A stretch of 64,000 bases of DNA from Comamonas halotolerans (GTDB taxonomy: Bacteria; Pseudomonadota; Gammaproteobacteria; Burkholderiales; Burkholderiaceae_C): contig NZ_JASAUZ010000003.1 of NCBI RefSeq assembly GCF_030162935.1, forward strand, positions 1 through 64,000, read 5' to 3'. Position 1 is the stretch's first letter, and every line of letters starts with the position of its first letter. Shown here piece after piece: positions 62,228 through 64,000 of this stretch. The position numbers and the translations under genes are program-made. The notes below the pieces were generated by a model. The model worked only from the letters and a program-made list of their open reading frames with translations. It was not told where the DNA came from and did no database searches.

Positions 62228-62369
62228 AAGACCTCCAATTGAAAAAAATAGTAAAAAAGTTTGACTACCAAGCCCCACAGTACTCGCTTTTGCTGCCAAT
62301 AGTGCGTGCTTTACATCTACTTGGTAAGTGCAGGTAACTTTCAAACCGAAGCCCTCTGTCACAGGTCTT

Positions 62370-63110
62370 TGGTTTGCCCTGATCTCGCTCAGGGCAGCGC
62401 CGATTGCTCGGTGCGTATGCTTAGGTGGCGTCACTTGGGGATAAGAGGGAAGGTGGCTCCTCAACCCGTCTGCCAAATTTGATCCTTTGCCTGTTTCGCT
62501 AGGCTTCCTGCGCTGCCGACTTGCAGGTGCCTGGACGGGTCAACCGTCCCAACCATCTCGCATGTTTTCTCCTTCGCAGCGCGTAGCTGCCAGTTGTTAA
62601 GTGCTTTCGCCCGCACTGAATAGGCGTCTCATTGGTCTCACGCGGTGTGACCTGCCGCGTGCATCCTGTCCGTAGACTTTCTGCTTGCTCCGTGTACCGA
62701 CTTTGCGGCTTGGAGACGGGTTTACCCGCGCCTTCGCTGTGATGCACTGCGTTGGCTATTACTCGCTCTATGTCTGGCTGAAAGTGATTTAGGGAGGCAG
62801 GCAGGGCGCGACTCCTGCTCAGGCGTTATCCACGCAACAGCGGTATTCGATGAGGCTTCATGCGTGGTGTTTGCCTCACCCTCACCAACGGCCTGACTTT
62901 CCATGCATGCGCTTACATGCTTGCCGCCTCTCTAAATCACTCTCTCGCCGCTTGTTAATGACATGGGCTACCTGGCTCGATCACTCGGGGCCCATCGCGT
63001 TGGTGCACCTACTGCATCGCCCCCTTTAGGAGCTAACCCCGCCTGTGCTTCCTTTCAGCTTCGGCCCCGGATCGCTGGGCCTTGGGTGTTCGCGTGGTGT
63101 GCTGCGATGG
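62370..63110 (-). ncRNA. Candidate large structured phage RNA (~740 nt or longer)
   Basis: No convincing gene lies here, but complementary segments are dense. A long-range helix of ~19-20 pairs forms between 62783-62804 and 62921-62941. A closing 7-bp helix pairs 62992-62998 with 63104-63110. Local hairpins are at 62376-62395, 62533-62549, 62576-62590, 62600-62617, 62640-62660, 62717-62728, 62905-62920 and 63063-63081. Interleaved helices at 62830-62836/62861-62867 and 62851-62856/62873-62878 could form a pseudoknot. A promoter on the minus strand starts exactly at the right edge, so I favour the minus strand. Size and phage setting recall GOLLD- or ROOL-type RNAs, but I cannot confirm membership. 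The 3' end is not defined. Confidence 0.5.
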
Positions 63111-63115
63111 AGTTG

Positions 63116-63155
63116 AGTGTAAGCATGCTAACAACGCAAAGTCAAGTGTGCTTAC
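63116..63155 (-). promoter_or_regulatory. Promoter and flanking inverted repeat upstream of the structured RNA
   Basis: On the minus strand TTGACT (-35, 63140-63145) and TACACT (-10, 63116-63121) are separated by 18 bases, and transcription would start near 63108. An imperfect inverted repeat (GTAAGCA..CT, 9 of 11 pairs) at 63119-63129 and 63145-63155 brackets the spacer and touches the -10 element. This is the layout of an operator for a dimeric repressor. Confidence 0.55.
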
Positions 63156-63208
63156 GAAATATTTTTAGAGTACTAATATTTAATCTGAAGATTTCATACC
63201 ACTCGGAC

Positions 63209-63232
63209 AAAAAAAAACCCGCTTGAGGCGGG
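63209..63232 (-). terminator. Intrinsic terminator after the DUF2789 gene
   Basis: The stem CCCGC/GCGGG with a 5-base loop is followed by nine T on the minus strand. It separates the DUF2789 gene from the promoter of the structured RNA. Confidence 0.85.
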
Positions 63233-63272
63233 CGACGGTTGGTTGGAAGTTTCTACTGGAATGGCGCAAGCA

Positions 63273-63542
63273 CTATGTCATTGCCAGGTCATAAGGTCTT
63301 TCACGTAGAGCAAGGTTGAGTTGATCGATAACGATAGACCAATCGGCGTCATCGGCAAGATCTTCCTTAAGCATGGCCGCCTGCTGCGACGTCCAGAAGG
63401 GGGCTTCATAGATGTGTAGGGCCTCATGCAAAATACGATGCTTTTCAATGAACTGAGCGATGCTATCTGGATCGCAGGCTAATCCTAATTGCTCAAATAA
63501 GCTCGTAAAGCTGGGTTGTGCGTCACCTGGTGTCATGGACAT
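63273..63542 (-). CDS. DUF2789-family protein
   Basis: This 89-residue protein fits the DUF2789 pattern: 'SFTSLFEQLGLACDPDSIAQFIEKHR', 'ALHIYEAPFWTSQQAAMLKEDLADDADWSIVIDQLNLALRE'. The family is small, mostly helical and of unknown function, normally on proteobacterial chromosomes. A second Met two codons in (MTPGDAQP) is an alternative start. Confidence 0.85.
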   Translation of the reverse strand: MSMTPGDAQPSFTSLFEQLGLACDPDSIAQFIEKHRILHEALHIYEAPFWTSQQAAMLKEDLADDADWSIVIDQLNLALRERPYDLAMT

Positions 63543-63811
63543 AAACCCCCCGTGCTTTAAGTGAATCAGGCTACCATGATGATCCTTTTTACAGATTTTG
63601 TCTGTAAGGGTTGGTAGCGAGTAATGAGATTGCTGAATGTGCGTGCGAAGTGGGCTTTTTTAGACTGATCTAGTTCAGCGGCAGTGATAGGAGCTACTGC
63701 GGCAGCTAGTGCAATCACTGCGCTGCTACCGGCTGCCAAGCTAGCCACACTGCACTTAACACCATTCAGAAGGCGAACACATAGAGAGGGGCGCAGCGTA
63801 GTGTGCGTGCG

Positions 63812-64000
63812 CTACTTTCTTCGAAACTTCCTGCGGTGCTCAATCATGGTGCCAATCACCACAAGGTGCCGCTCATCGCTGCGCAGGATGGGATAGTCGT
63901 TATTAAGTGGCACCAACTCGAAGACTTCATGTCCGGCCTCATCTATACCGCGCACTCGGTACTTCTTGAATGTGGCTTCTTGTTTGGTGCTGCGGGCAGC
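63812..64000 (-). CDS. LexA/S24-type repressor, C-terminal part (5' truncated by window)
   Basis: The last 62 residues of a protein that continues beyond the window are visible: 'TKQEATFKKYRV', then 'GHEVFELVPLNNDYPILRSDE...LVVIGTMIEHRRKF', ending at TAG (63812-63814). This is the C-terminal peptidase-S24 fold of LexA, UmuD and CI-like phage repressors, with the 'LVPLN.DYP' and 'V.G.M(I/V)' motifs. It sits upstream of the leftward early region, where a prophage repressor is expected. The DNA-binding half cannot be seen. Confidence 0.75.
   Translation of the reverse strand, partial: AARSTKQEATFKKYRVRGIDEAGHEVFELVPLNNDYPILRSDERHLVVIGTMIEHRRKFRRK

Noticed and set aside
62499-62904. Minus frames of 82 and 60 codons inside the structured region
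   Set aside because: Low-quality translations with abundant Arg, Cys and Thr and no ribosome sites; the hairpins explain the base composition better.
62370-63110. Group I or group II intron
   Set aside because: I could not find a domain V-like hairpin or convincing P3/P7 core elements, and there is no interrupted gene or maturase.
63566-63748. 60-codon minus frame with a hydrophobic N-terminal part
   Set aside because: GTG start without ribosome site; possible but not supported.
50640-64000. CRISPR arrays or insertion sequences in the mobile region
   Set aside because: The only direct repeats are the five 11-bp arm-like copies; no spacer-repeat array and no transposase were seen.

Overview
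The window looks like a chromosome segment of a betaproteobacterium of the family Comamonadaceae, most likely Comamonas or a close relative. The pointers are the tmRNA tag ANDERFALAA, one polypeptide carrying both AroA and Cmk, and the gene order gyrA-serC-pheA-tyrA-aroA/cmk-rpsA-ihfB-lapA-lapB. The genus is an inference, because no database search was possible.

Positions 1-7478 hold the 3' end of a giant RTX-type adhesin followed by its type I secretion apparatus (TolC-like pore, ABC ATPase, HlyD-like adaptor), all overlapping and on the + strand. Positions 7702-20765 are mostly housekeeping: a nuclease, tRNA-Thr(CGT), fbp, a TPR protein, pepN, prfB with its programmed +1 frameshift, a FimV-like protein, a DUF72 protein and tex. 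Positions 20830-26497 hold a compact locus that I read as an uncharacterised surface-fibre system. It has a small secreted protein with 38-residue QN repeats, a second secreted protein, a CsgG-like lipoprotein with peptidoglycan-binding-like and DUF4384-like parts, and a Sel1-repeat protein. A divergent NarL-type response regulator and its histidine kinase sit beside it.

Positions 26568-35936 carry assorted metabolic, transport and regulatory genes: an AI-2E-family permease fused to a GAF domain, an Fe-alcohol dehydrogenase, an HSL-type esterase, a thioesterase-GNAT fusion, MerR, GNAT, EamA and a flavodoxin-like protein. Positions 36002-50241 are core genes: LPS-assembly lapAB, ihfB, rpsA, the aromatic amino acid block, serC, gyrA, ompA, ubiG and gph.

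The tmRNA gene ssrA (50254-50631) is the apparent attachment site of a lambda-like prophage or related element that fills the rest of the window and runs off its end. Next to ssrA lie five tandem 11-bp repeats and a tyrosine integrase, then an excisionase-like gene and a long leftward chain of overlapping small genes that includes SSB, YqaJ exonuclease and an ERF-type annealing protein. Near the right edge lie cargo-like genes (RRM protein, DUF2789 protein, tiny disordered proteins) and the 3' end of a LexA/S24-type repressor. The leftward operon is studded with look-alike intrinsic terminators, some inside genes, which suggests antitermination. Between about 62370 and 63110 there is no convincing gene. 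Instead there is a dense set of complementary segments preceded on the minus strand by a good promoter flanked by an inverted repeat, a candidate large structured phage RNA. This RNA and the CsgG-like fibre locus are the two most interesting items.
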